The position numbers and the translations under genes are program-made. A stretch of 64,000 nucleotides of DNA from contig NOWV01000028.1 in assembly GCA_003344405.1 (NCBI GenBank), forward strand, positions 434,001 through 498,000, written 5' to 3'. Under the pieces are notes generated by a model. It saw nothing but the letters and a program-made list of their open reading frames with translations. It was not told the DNA's origin and did not search any database. Below, piece by piece: positions 50,305-62,900 of this stretch (within the stretch, counting starts at the first letter, position 1; each line of letters starts with the position of its first letter). Origin of the DNA: Trichoplax sp. H2 (taxonomy: Eukaryota; Placozoa; Uniplacotomia; Trichoplacea).

Positions 50305-51599
50305 CTTGATTAAGTAAACTTTGCTGGCTTATCAGGACTAGAGGAATAAAATCTTTCTTGAATAAGTATTCTTCTATGCCTATAGAGTATCGTAAAATTG
50401 GACAAGATATCGATCGAATTGACCAAACTACTTGTATAAATACAGCTCTGCTCTTTGTAGTAAAGCTATTTTTGAATACAATTTAAAAAAGAAGCCACCT
50501 GAATAGTAATAACGGCAGTAATTCTGAAGTTGTAATCAAGTTCTATCTAGGTTCAAAGGCAGTTGCGATAGCAAACAATATGAAAATGCTGTAACAAACG
50601 CAATTAATGGACTATTTATAATATTATTAACCAATAGCCACCGATAATGCCTCAGAATTCTAAACTCTTAGATCACAACGGGTAAAAAGAACTATTTTCT
50701 CAGGTATTGTATATAGACTAAATATGCTTAAGTTGAAATATTAGTAGAATATGGTTGGTAAATTCTCAATTTAGCAATAAATCAATATTATAACGAAAAG
50801 AGAGCTTGACCATATGGTTACCGTTTTGCTTCCAATACTCATAATCATCAGTTTTTTACGTAATTGCATTAACGAATCAATTAATCGACATGAATAGTCA
50901 TCGCCAACCAATCGATCATGGATATGATGATTACGTAAATAAACTACCAGTGATGGAAATGAGGTCAAGGAAGCAATTTTTTACAGTTAAAATGCTACTT
51001 AAAGATTCTTGTATTTCTTACTAGAAGAAAAGAATAGCGAGTTATGATTGTTGTTGTTTTAGATGTGGATGCCTATATGTAATTAAATTACTTCTTTGGA
51101 AAGTGTAATTTATCTCTTATTCTATTGGAATATCATGACTTTTATTTTTACCTAGACTCATTCCTTGCTATATCTTTTCTATTTAAAGAATAAATTAGAA
51201 ATCAGATTAAATTCGATATTTCGACTAAAGTCAATAGGCATCAAATCTAATGATGTATATTATGTCAAGTATACAATTTCTAATTATCTAATTTTTATTA
51301 CTGTCATAAATTGCAAGGCTGTGAAATGGTAGACTAACTGTTGGTAACTTCATAGCATCTAGTCATTTTAGATGGATAAATTAGCTTCTATAGGATTGTA
51401 GTGTAGGTCCAAATTAGCTTAAGATTAAAATTATACGATTATAGGAAAATAGATAAATTGAACGTTTAATTGTAAAATATTGATAATAGAAAATCCTTCC
51501 ATTTACAGGTATAAGCTTGATAGTTGTTATATATCATATGTGGTATAGTCTATTTTTAACGTATAGTAAATCAATTTCTCGGCCCTTATAGTGATAAAC

Positions 51600-52060
51600 T
51601 ATAAGCCATAACGATGTAGAAAGAGGCAAATGATTGTAAGCAGTGACGAGGACTTAGAAGCAATAAAAGCAACTGAGCACGATAATCTAAATTTTCGTAG
51701 AGGATTGTCTATATCAATACCAGATTTTCTACTTTTATATAAGTATTCCAGCATGCGACAATAGCATAGAAGCCATTTATAAAATGGCAAATGATTGTAA
51801 GCAGAGACAAATGAATATAATTATAAACATCCAAAATAACCAAGCACTATAATCCAGATCTATATTACTGTCTATATCCATACTAGAGTCCCTAATTTTA
51901 TACGAGTAAGTATACTATCTTGTCAGCAGCATGGAAGCCATCATGATGTAGAAAGTGGCAAAAGATGGTAAGTAGTGACAAGGAATTGAAAGTATTAAAA
52001 CAACCGAGTTCGATAATTAATACACAATCTAGATATACAATAAAGTCTATATCTGTGATG
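51600..52060. repeat. diverged tandem repeat, about 3 copies of 160-170 bp
   Basis: The block CAAATGATTGTAAGCAG starts at 51627 and 51788, with a variant (CAAAAGATGGTAAGTAG) at 51959. Between them TCTATATC, ATACCAGATTTTCTA or ATACTAGAGTCCCTA, and AGAAGCCAT recur in order. Confidence 0.75.
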
Positions 52061-52138
52061 GAGGGTTCGAAGAGTCAGATAATGTAGTTTTATTTGCCAT
52101 GCAGAGAATTGCACAAGGAGCTTAAGAAAAGAGGATAC

Positions 52139-52144
52139 TTTATT
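52139..52144 (-). other. candidate polyadenylation signal of the PARP2-like gene
   Basis: TTTATT on plus (AATAAA on minus), 463 bp beyond the stop codon. Positional support only. Confidence 0.3.
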
Positions 52145-52606
52145 GTAAATAGTAGCTAGGTACAATGTGATAATTACGGAAGATCATCGTGGTAGCTGCC
52201 GTGAGTAAAGTGTGAATACTAACCGTGACTAATAATGCAACTTAAGAAATCTAAGGTAGAAAAAGGCGGTATTTATAGCTATGGCATTAGAACACATGCA
52301 GAAAACATGATTGTAGGATTAGATACAACATATACCATTACAGATTATAGAATAGCAGATAATTGTAGAAAATAGCGAGGACTGTAATAACTAAATGTAG
52401 TAAGCCATATTTGAATGTAGAGCGAACAGACTGTAAATGTGTCTGTATTTAATAGCAATACAAAATGTCTATATTTAAGAGTAGATTACAGTTACAGTTC
52501 AATCCAAATACAGGTCTATCAATAACAGAGTCTCTACTCTGATGAGTATACTATCTTCAGATAGTAGCACAGTCTAATCTTAAAAGGCAATAGTTAACTT
52601 TAGCCA

Positions 52607-54286
52607 TCAATATTCGCGCTTAGCTCTGATGATATAACGTAGGCGAATTTGACTTTCATTATAAATGAAATAGGCATTGCCATAGAAATTTCCAAATGCT
52701 TCTGGCTCAATAGCCATTCCCTGGTGTATAGGCACTTCCTTACCATGAAATCTGATCTTGCTATCGTTCTCTGGATCAGTAAATCGATCTCCGCTGACAA
52801 CGACAGAATCGCAGCCTTGGGAAGCTGCCGTCAGAGAACGATTGCTGCCTACACCTTTAAATTGATGCTCCTTACCTAAAGCCACCTCTGCTAGAAAGAT
52901 AATACCATGATGAAGGCTCTTCAAATAACGAAGACCATCTGCTACGGTAGAATTAAAACAGAGAGCAGGACCAACAAATTCGTTGGTTAATGGTGAAATC
53001 CGTAGCCCATATTTTAAGATGGAAGCTGTGCTTGCTGCATGGGTACAAAACCATAATAATCGACGGTTTTGAATGGCGTCGTGTAGAGCAAATCGCTCAT
53101 CTTCACCTGGTCGATCCATTTGCCAGATATGAGTAATCTCCGTTGCCGAATATCGTGTGGACATAAAGTAGTTTTCAATGGTATTGTAGATCTCATCACC
53201 CGGATTCATAAGAGTTAACTTGACGTTTAATGCATGATAATAAGCAGTAAGTGACTGATTTTCGTCATTTAGTACTGTCGTTTCCTTGACTAAATCTCGT
53301 GCTATCCATACATCCATTAAGAGTTGAAGTTCTTTCCTTAACCTATTTAATTTCCACTCGTTATCGACCAATTTTTTCCCTCCATATCTGGAATAACTTA
53401 ATCCGTGATAGAATGACTTTGATAACTCCTGTACCAATTTGAATTCACCATTTTGGAGAGCCTCTTCAATGTCTTCTAATATGGAAAATCCCCAAACGAT
53501 AAGACCTTTGTTAACAACGCAACTTGGAAAAACCTTCTCATGTATTCCAATATTTTCAATAGCAATCTCCAGATATCTCTTGTCAGAAATGAATTCCATT
53601 AATTTTAGAGTTTCTCTACCAGGCTTATCATTGCTAACTTCTCCAGTGTTCGCTGATGTACTAGTTGCTGTACAGCCTTGATCTTCTTCAACCATTTCGA
53701 TCAAAATATACTGACCAGGATAGGGGATAAAATTTCCCCTATTCGACCAATTGTTCTTTGTTAAGTCTTTAAATTTCCTATTAAACATTTTGATGGCATC
53801 TTTAATGTTGTCGACAGGTCCATTTAATGCACAGTTATCTTCTTCCTCTTCACAACTCGATCGCATCCAAACGTAATAGAAATAAGTGCAGTCGATAAGT
53901 TGAATGATGCAATTATTATTTTCACCATCTTGGCTATTACTTTGCTCTAGTACACAGTGATAGTCCGCATAGATTGTACAAGGTTTAGGTCCATCATATG
54001 AATCATCCACTTTTGCTGATTTCTTGACTTGAACATTTATGCTGGTAGGACATGATTGTGGCTCTACATTCTCGCTTGATTTAGTTCTCTTATTAATAGC
54101 TTCGTTTGCGACATGATCTTGCTGATCGCTGTTGCATAATCGAGCTATGACCTCGGCCTTCTTACCACTTTCATCTAGATTACGTTTTTTGCATTCATTT
54201 TTTAGTTTTTTAAGGTCCATTCGATTGTAATCAATATCAGCTGAGCCATTGCTGTTATTTTGAGGAGCCTTTCTCTTGGGAGCCAT
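52607..54286 (-). CDS. intronless PARP2-like protein, predicted catalytically dead
   Basis: A single uninterrupted exon of 559 codons plus stop. Domains in order: an N-terminal SAP-like DNA-binding motif (about 23-54, MDLKKLKNECKKRNLDESGK); a WGR-type region (about 100-200, with FKDLTKNNWSNRGNF as in PARP2); a helical regulatory domain (about 225-370); and a PARP catalytic fold (about 395-559: NRRLLWF, GLRIS, EVALG, IYNESQIRLRYI). All three H-Y-E triad positions are changed. LLWH is LLWF (F413), the Tyr before Phe in GIYFAD is Cys (C443), and the Glu of NEYIVYN is Ala (A538). The WGR tripeptide itself reads SSC after WMR. A longer frame starts at 54322, but its 12 extra codons lie partly in a local duplication and MAPKRK is a typical start, so 54286 is preferred. 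The missing introns, among intron-dense neighbours, suggest a retrocopy; the intact frame suggests it is maintained. Role unknown. Confidence 0.93.
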   Translation of the reverse strand: MAPKRKAPQNNSNGSADIDYNRMDLKKLKNECKKRNLDESGKKAEVIARLCNSDQQDHVANEAINKRTKSSENVEPQSCPTSINVQVKKSAKVDDSYDGPKPCTIYADYHCVLEQSNSQDGENNNCIIQLIDCTYFYYVWMRSSCEEEEDNCALNGPVDNIKDAIKMFNRKFKDLTKNNWSNRGNFIPYPGQYILIEMVEEDQGCTATSTSANTGEVSNDKPGRETLKLMEFISDKRYLEIAIENIGIHEKVFPSCVVNKGLIVWGFSILEDIEEALQNGEFKLVQELSKSFYHGLSYSRYGGKKLVDNEWKLNRLRKELQLLMDVWIARDLVKETTVLNDENQSLTAYYHALNVKLTLMNPGDEIYNTIENYFMSTRYSATEITHIWQMDRPGEDERFALHDAIQNRRLLWFCTHAASTASILKYGLRISPLTNEFVGPALCFNSTVADGLRYLKSLHHGIIFLAEVALGKEHQFKGVGSNRSLTAASQGCDSVVVSGDRFTDPENDSKIRFHGKEVPIHQGMAIEPEAFGNFYGNAYFIYNESQIRLRYIIRAKREY

Positions 54287-54308
54287 TGCTACGTTGTAGT
54301 GTAATGCT

Positions 54309-54538
54309 GATACTATATTCAATACAGAAGGTGGTAAATCAGGTGATGAAAAGAGCTAACATTACGGCTATTGCAGTTCCATCAATTAGGCTTGAATGTC
54401 CATTTCATTCTATCTATAATATTGATACTATATCCAATTTAGAAGGTGGCAAATCAGGTGATAAAAAAGCTAATATTACGGCTTTTACAGTTACGTCAAT
54501 CAAACTTGAATTTCTATTCTATACGATGCCTAATATAT
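54309..54538. repeat. 115-bp tandem duplication upstream of the PARP2-like gene
   Basis: Copies start at 54309 and 54424 (GATACTATAT.CAAT). Shared blocks include AGAAGGTGG.AAATCAGGTGAT, AGCTAA.ATTACGGCT and CAGTT..TCAAT. Several substitutions. It would lie in the 5' UTR or promoter if translation starts at 54286. Confidence 0.9.
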
Positions 54539-56942
54539 ATAGCATATATCCTTTCCAATCTCCAATAGATAGACATCTAAAATGCATAAATTATAAGTCA
54601 TTAGAATTACAATTACAATGCATTCTATAGAATGATCCTCTTCATCCCTAATATACCCGATAATTACCTTGTTGACATAGTGGATATGATTATCTTGGTA
54701 ATTAAAAGTCATGTCTAAAAGCATGGAGAATAATCATGTAACTCTAGTGATAGAGGAATAGGAGGTGTGGTATTTTAATCATATTTAGTCTAGTAACTTT
54801 GTAGAATATTGAAACCATGTTAGGTATGATTAAAATAGCTGCTACAAGAAACTGTATATCGCATATATAAATAAGCTTAAAGTCCACGTGGGTAAGTTAT
54901 ATGGTGCTTAGTTCCTATGTTTGCTTTTATTTAAACTGACTATGCGTTTGATCAACGATCTATACAAAGTTGTGGATCTAATCAACTACTATACTAACAT
55001 TGATCACTTTATTCAGAGCATTATATTGGAAAATGGGTTCGATTTAGCGAGGTATATTTAATTATTGTATTGCCGTCCTAGAACCGTGGCAGATACTATA
55101 GAAACTCGTAAATTGAGCAAATCAAGAACCTGAAGATCTCATAAATATCTTTAGGCCGCTTGATCTTGCTAGTTAGAGTTAGTGAAGTCTTGATTTAAAT
55201 TAGTCGATCCATACGTAGATATACGTAGAGTTGAGATTTTTATCGGAATAAAATTCAATTCAGTTATAAATTCGGCTTGATTGGGCCTAAGTTATATCGT
55301 CTTCAGTTCCTTGTTCTGCTTCTATTTGAGCTAATCATGCACTAGCTTAACGATCTATACAAAGTTGTAGATCGAATCAACTACCGTACCAACATTTATC
55401 ACCTTATTTATAATATCATATTGGGAAATGCAGTGGCAGACATTGTAGAAACTCGTAAATTGAGCAGATTAGAAATCTGAGGATCTGATAAACATCTTTA
55501 GACTACTTGATCTTGCTAGTTGTGGTCCGAAATTGACTAAAAGCATTTGTTTAAATTAGTCGATTCATACTTAGATATGTGTAGAGCTGAGATTTCTATC
55601 GTAATAAAGTTGGATTCGGCTATAAGTTAGTTTCGATTGAGCTTACGGTAAATAATTTCGTAAGCTTTATTACTCTACTTTACCATACTCTACTGCAATT
55701 ATTGTTTCATTACATGATTTAATGTATGGATATTTTCAGTATCACTTCCACATGCTTACATACACATATGGGCTCCAGCGCTGATTTTTAAATGGCCCAA
55801 GTTATATCATGATGTCAACACATTTATAGCCGGTGTTACAGTTTGTAAATACTCCTCAAAAATATCAAATCATCAAAGTAATTGCACATGTAGTGTTTTA
55901 TTAATTTTCTTTCAAGTATAAGTAACGGTAACGATCAACTATTAATAATTATAGCAACTTGATACCATATTTTATATCCAGTTTGTCTCATAACACCAAA
56001 CAAAGTTATTATGTGATGAAGGGTAATATTGAGCACATTGGCGATTATAAATAATCATAAATAATATGAATGGATAAATTAGAATCATTAGCGTTTTATC
56101 TATCATCTAACTATTGGCTACACGGCCTACTAACTACGGTTTAAAATCTAAAGGGCCGAAAGCTAATTGCAGAAAGATATCACCAGAATAAATACAAATC
56201 AACTAATATCTTATATTTGATTAAATGCAGCAGAATTTTGAGCATTCTACTTATTATCCTACCAGCACTCATCATTTAATTATATATTGTGAATGCAATA
56301 AATTATTATGAACAGGCTTTTCTACCTGCTATATAACCATTCTCACCTTACGCTAATTACTGTAAATATTTAACGCAATCATATTAAATTAGAAAAAATG
56401 TTATCTAGCTGAGGTAATCATAAAGAGCCAAGTGTTTTTCTGGAAAGTTTCCATTTTTGTTAGATAATACCTTCTTGATTATACTGATTATTTATGATTG
56501 TAAAAATATTCTAATTTTTCAAATTGGATAGAATCACTATCATGTATACTAGTAAAGGCAGAATATTTTGAGACTTTCAAATCGATTCCTCAAAATTATG
56601 TTCGAGGGACAATCAGCTGTCTTTTATAATACATTACTACAGATGCAGTCAGATAGCTATTGTTATATCTATCCGACTAACACATACTTCATTGGTGTTT
56701 AAAAGTTGAAATATAATACTCTCAGTATTAAAGTGATTGACAATTACATAAGAATTCTAATAGAAATTGTTCATTAATATTGGTATTTTTCTCGTGTAAA
56801 AAGCCTAAAATCCCTTGCTCCTTTTTCGATCACCTAATCCGATTGGAGGCATAAAAAAATAATAGAACTTAATATCTGATTATAAAGAAGGACAAAATAT
56901 TTCATGATTGCTTTGATAAATTTACCTTGGATTCTATTTATA
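54323..56942. other. spacer between PARP2-like gene and second anoctamin gene
   Basis: No supported gene. Contains the 115-bp duplication beside the PARP2-like start and a two-copy repeat of about 395 bp. The remainder (55.65-56.9 kb) is AT-rich with no visible structure; it should include the 3' UTR of the second anoctamin gene. Confidence 0.5.
54894..55650. repeat. two-copy tandem repeat of about 395 bp
   Basis: Copies start at 54894 and 55289 (AAGTTATAT). Long shared stretches follow in order: GATCTATACAAAGTTGT, AACTCGTAAATTGAGCA, CTTGATCTTGCTAGTT and TTTAAATTAGTCGAT.CATAC. By eye copies are roughly 80% alike. Confidence 0.92.
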
Positions 56943-59900
56943 CTATTGGTAGGAGTTATAATTAAGCGCTTTACCTTTTACATCAGCATCTTTCCCACCA
57001 GTTGCACCATCAGGTTCGTCATTATTGTTAACTAAAGCTGGCGGTAATTCATCCTTTTCTTCTAGAGCCTTTTTAGCAAGATATTCTTCGCGTTTAATTT
57101 TTATCTGTAAGCTTTCCGGAATATCAGGAACTAAAATATCAATCAGGACTGATGTTGCAAACACGAAATGCTGCAACAAGAAGGTACAAGAGGTAAGAAA
57201 TGTAGCCATTTTAAGATATTAACTTAAACATAAGTTTATGTTATAACTTATTTACTACGACGAAAAAATAAAATTGATGACCTCGATGGATCTGTCAGTA
57301 ACAGAACTAATATCTGCATCATTGACATATATTCAATCACTTTTCCCATAAATTAATGGAATGGGCATTTGGTTATAGTTTTAAATTACGGAATTCTTGC
57401 GTTATAGCACAAGATTCAGATAGTGAATCATGTTTCAACGCACTTGCTCATAATCTAGCGATCCAATAATTTTATCTTGTTTATAGTACTTGGGATAGGA
57501 AGTAAAGCTCAAATTGAAACCAATAAATAAGGATTTACAAACTATACTGAGATTTAACTGTTTACAATATCTCTCTCGTGATGCTAAACATGTTCTAGTT
57601 TGAACTGAATGCATACCTCAAAGGCTACGACAAAAGCCAATCTAATAGCGGTTAACTTCCAGTAAAAAAATGTTAATTTTCCTTCGTGATCACGATAACC
57701 TCGGTATCTATATTTAAGAAAAAAATATGCAATATAACTTAGTTATTTCATACTTGTCCATAAATAGAGATTTTAGGTAATAATTTGATATCTTTTCATT
57801 ATTTTATATAATGATATCGATCAGACAAGAAATAACTTAGCTACTCCCTAATTTTAGGTATTTAAAGATTAGGAATCTCAATATAAGTATGACAAATTTA
57901 AGACAATGATAATAAAAAAAACCTTGAATATCATCCTATTTACATATCACATAGCCATAGGTAACAGTGAAAATTGAACTTAAAGATATAATCTAGTTTT
58001 ATAATAGAGCTACATCTTACTTGTATGGAAGTATACTGACAATAGCTCTATAAATCAGGTGACTAATTTTTGTATTAGATTTAACTCATGCTCACAAATG
58101 TAGTAGATAGTACTTAAAATAAGTAATGCTCAAGCTAAAACATCAAACTAGAATATATAAGAGGTCAAGGGTGAGGCTGTATGTTAAGATTGCTAATTTC
58201 AAAATGATCCTGATCTATTTACCTGCATGGACGTTCCGTTGTTCCTTCAGGTGCCCAAGATAAGGTGTAATTTAAATAACCCTCAAGAGAAGGATCAACA
58301 GTATACTGGTATAGCAATTTAGGCATGAACTCCGATGTAAACGCAATTATAAAAGCCTAAAATGAAGTAAATGGTCATTAAATTAATATCACATTTTTTC
58401 ACGATTTCGTTTTCATCTTCATGTAAATTAGTATATTAGCACAAGGCAACTTAACCGACAACCTTACATTACTTACATTGCAAAGTACAGCAATTCTAGT
58501 TACTACATTTAAAATAGTAAACCAGACACCAATATCTTCGGCTTTATAAGCAACAGGGCGACGCGATTGTGTTACATATTTACTCGCATCTAACCGAATT
58601 TCAAGCCAGTTATTGAGTAAAGCAAAGAAAGGAGCCAAAGGAAATGCAACCACAAAGATCGTTGTAAAGCCGTACTGAATAACTAAAATAAAACAATTAA
58701 AGAGTGATTATTAAAAAGTATATGGCAGAATCGTAAATTTATAGTTAAATAAATATCTAAATGCGTATCAATGAATATACTAGTACTTAATGCATCAGTA
58801 TGACATTAAAACTAACGCCACGAAATGCTTGGATATGCTTGAAAATAAACATCTTGGAATCAATTATTCAGAATCAACTAAGATTTTAGAATTATTCGAG
58901 TTCAAAGATTATATATTAAACTAAGTTTACATTTGATTGCCTTTAAATATAACTTACTATATCGTATGACAAGTAATGATGATATTAATGTGCTGGCGAA
59001 ACTACGGTGCTGATACTAGGTCTAGCAAATTCTTTAATTGCAACGATAATATTAATGCATTAGTGAAGCTACTTGAAACTAGATTTAGCAAATCCTTTAA
59101 TTCTATCGATAATATTAATGTGTTGATGAAACTGCTTGGTACTAGGTCTAGTAAGTTTTTAAATTGAGACGATGTTATTAATGCATTGGTGAAATTACTA
59201 AATCTAGCAAATCCTTTAATTATAACGATAATATTAATACGTTGGCGAAACTACTTGATACTAGATCTTGCATATCTTCTAATAATAACGTTGTTTCATG
59301 CGTAGCTAGATGTTGCTATGGTTGAATAAAATAATTTTATGAAGGTTTTTCATATCCATTAATTTTATTTTCCTAATCGTCTGACTAAGGGTAAATAAAA
59401 CCGCTAGTATGATTTATTGCTATTTATAGAGAAAATTTTCTATCATTCCAGAAGCTAAGCAGTATCATTAAATCATCGATTGATCTATACGATATACTCA
59501 TATTAGATGTACGGATAGCTAAAAAGGGATTTATAGACTTTGTAGTAATTATGAATATTATTAATCAAATGGTCCAATTTGATTCAAAATTATCCTTCGA
59601 TAAGTTGGAATACTGGTATAAAGCATATGAGCTTATTAACCCTGAATAAGATGCTCCTCATCTATAGACTATGCCCAACTAGGCACATTAACTTTCTATG
59701 ATAGATAGTCTTATAGTCCCTAAAATTAAGATGGAAATATTGTCTATCAATACTTACTCATTTCTAAGTATTCGCCAAAAAGTGGTTCATCCGGTTCCAG
59801 AGTGTAGTCTTCCTCCCATCTTGGCACTAGAGAATCATTACTGTTCGCTTTTGCACTAGCTCCAATTAGCGGTTTATGTTCAGATCTCTTACGGCTTGCT

Positions 59901-62900
59901 GAGCTATTTATAGCTTTTTCTTTTGCCTTTTTATTCTTACTGACTTTTCGCTTTCTGAGGTAATTCTTAACAATCCTAGCCAATTTCAAATAAAGGAATA
60001 AAATCAAGTTATGAAGATATCTAGCATACCGCATTTACATTTATCTTGATCATAAGCCTTCTTTAGTTCATATAACGACATGACCTGGTGCTTGCAATTA
60101 ATGGTTCGAAAATTATTAAAATTATTTTTACTTACGGAATTAGAAATTCTTTAGCATTTCCAATCATTTGTTTACCGATCATAATGATGGCTAATTGTTG
60201 AGATAACTCAGGCAAGCAACCAGCTGTTCCACACTGTAGGCAACAATAATAACAATTTAGATCAAGATTAATGATTGTGAATAGTTTGTATGATTTTGAT
60301 GTAAACTTACACTCGCTAATCGAACACCAAATACTTTATTGTAATGGCCAGGATACCCATCAAATCTAGCCGTAATATTGCACATGATAAATAATTTAGT
60401 GATTTAATTTAGTAAAGGCAAATATAGTTCGATCAATGCCTAGAAAGTGTCGATGTATTATTACAAATGACAACTTAATTATGCTTACCTTCCTTTAAAG
60501 AACGCGATATAAAATATGCTCCCGTAAAAGTTAGCAAATTGAAAGCAAAAGACTTTGAATGTTAATTGATCCTCATATTCAGTTTGGGTGCGATGGAGTT
60601 CTAACAGGTGAATTAATAAGGCAAATAAAAAAAATCTTTTTAACTTAAACAATACTATATAAAATTGAATGGGTAAATATCGATGTATATGGTAGAAAGT
60701 GCCAGTAAACGAATTAATTTTGGATAATACAATGTTATAAATCAATAAAGAGATTTTTTCAAGTTAAATACCCCAATCAGTGAGCTTGACTGCCAATTTG
60801 GTATAAAACTAAAATAGAAAATAAGGTTGATACAAAATTAAGATTAATCATTACATACTAATATAAATAAAGGTAGAAAAGGGAATATACCCTATTTTTG
60901 TAACTGTACAATGAAATTGCATTTGTTTGTTTACCGTGCTCAGCAGCATAATTAAGATTAAATTAATGACAGTGCCAGAAATCGACGCAATCATGCTTGC
61001 CATGCTACCTAAGCCTTTGACCGAATGCAACAGTAAGGAGATACCAGCTCGATATACCAAGACCGCAATCAGACAAATGACAACCATGCACAACTATATG
61101 CAAAAGTAAAATATTTTATGGATTAAAATTATCCTGAATAAGGATAGGATTTACACTGGAATTTAAAAGCGAGCACTAATTACGGTAAAACTGAAACCCT
61201 TTATTTTCAAGACTTATGATATTCCATAAGTAAAAAAAATAGCTAATTGCTAAAATATTCTTTATCAGTTGAAATAAATAATTTTCGATGTATATATACG
61301 GCTTGATCTCCGAAGAGACCTACGCAATTAATACTAAAATATGAGATAGAACTTATGTTCTTTAGCTTACCATGACTAGTAGCACTGTAACTCCCGTCAA
61401 ATAACGTGGAAGTCGCGTTGATGGCGGCATATAGGGTTCTACCTCATCCGTTATGGGATTATTTCTTTTAGAGGGTGCGAATGCTGAAAATTGAGCCCTA
61501 GGACGTTCCTTATAAACCCAAACAGTTTTACATCGATATTAATATTTAATTAAAAGTGGCATTAGCACTTAATTATTATAGGAAGCAAACTATATGATTC
61601 GTAAAGACTCATATGTTTAAAAAACTATTGCATAATTTATATGACCTCTTCTTCCTCAAAACCCAACGTATCCCACTGATGAGCTAATGTTACTTCTTTT
61701 CGTTTCCAGAATTCCAGGAAAAATACCGCTATCATAACGTGGTATCATAATATGAAAATAGAAAATATGATATTTGTTCTTCTGTACAACAGTACCAGAA
61801 ACTTGGAACATTATGATTATAAATTAAAGAATTAATGGCTATTACTCATACCCCAGAAGCAAATAAAGACAGAATAAAAAACAGTGCTTGGATTATCTAC
61901 TATATAAGCCAGCTAAAATCATGGAGTAGAAAAGAGATTCAATAACATGATTTAGTTACACCAAAAGAATTCTTTAATGTGGATTCTTAATAATGTTTAC
62001 GGTGATAATTTAGCACATTCTGAAAATTTTTTTCATTTAAAACATTCTATTGTCTAATATTTTTATTATCGCGTTAAGAAAGTAAAATTTTTATACTTCA
62101 GAATATATTATATTAAGATAGGGTATAAATATGCATTGTCCTGATCGAAATATGCTTTGATTGTATACCTTCGTTTTCCCACACGCATTCGATAAATTCC
62201 AGTATTTGCAACCAGCTTTGACAGGACATCGTGGGCACATTACCATATGTTTGCCTTCGTTGCATACCTGATGACTAAATATTGTCCAAGTAAGATTTAT
62301 TTAGAGTCGATTTAAATGGTAAAATATAATACGATGTTCATTAGTCAATTTGATCCTTAAGATGTTTATGATATTTGCACCTACAGTTGTATCGCTATCA
62401 CATAAATATTATCAAACGGTATTGCTATCTGAATATAGCTGTCATTAGAGGAATGGTTTCATAAGTAGTCGTATACTGTATGGCAAGCTGATCAAACTAA
62501 TATTCTCGTATTACGTGGTATAATAATTGTAGATACTGATACTGCTTGTATATTAAAAATTATTTTTCGGTTTTCTATTGTACATTGCTTACTATTCTAA
62601 CCTCAAATGCATTTACAGAATTATCTATGCGTATAAAGGTTAATGTTATACAATAAATCAATAGTATATCTCATTGAACTTACGCTATTGGATTCTGATT
62701 CATTGTTAATATACTATATATAAAAACTAAAAATCCCATAGTAGCTGCTGGTAGTAACCAAGCTGTATAAAACCCTATAGAAATAGTAAAAAAATTCATA
62801 TTGTAACCGATAACCTGCATAATGACTAGTCCTGTAAGGAATAGTTTGGATTGAGTATTTATACTCTGTGAAAAAATCTAGACTCGAATTAATTAGTATT

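Larger units (their letters stand above)
50305..52606. other. spacer between first anoctamin gene and PARP2-like gene
   Basis: No supported gene. Short ORFs at 50771-50968 and 51599-51790 (-) are unconvincing. It holds a diverged tandem repeat (51600-52060). The anoctamin promoter should lie just above 50304. Confidence 0.5.

Noticed and set aside
52649-53681. Plus-strand ORFs antisense to the PARP2-like gene
   Set aside because: Shadows of a long conserved minus-strand coding frame.
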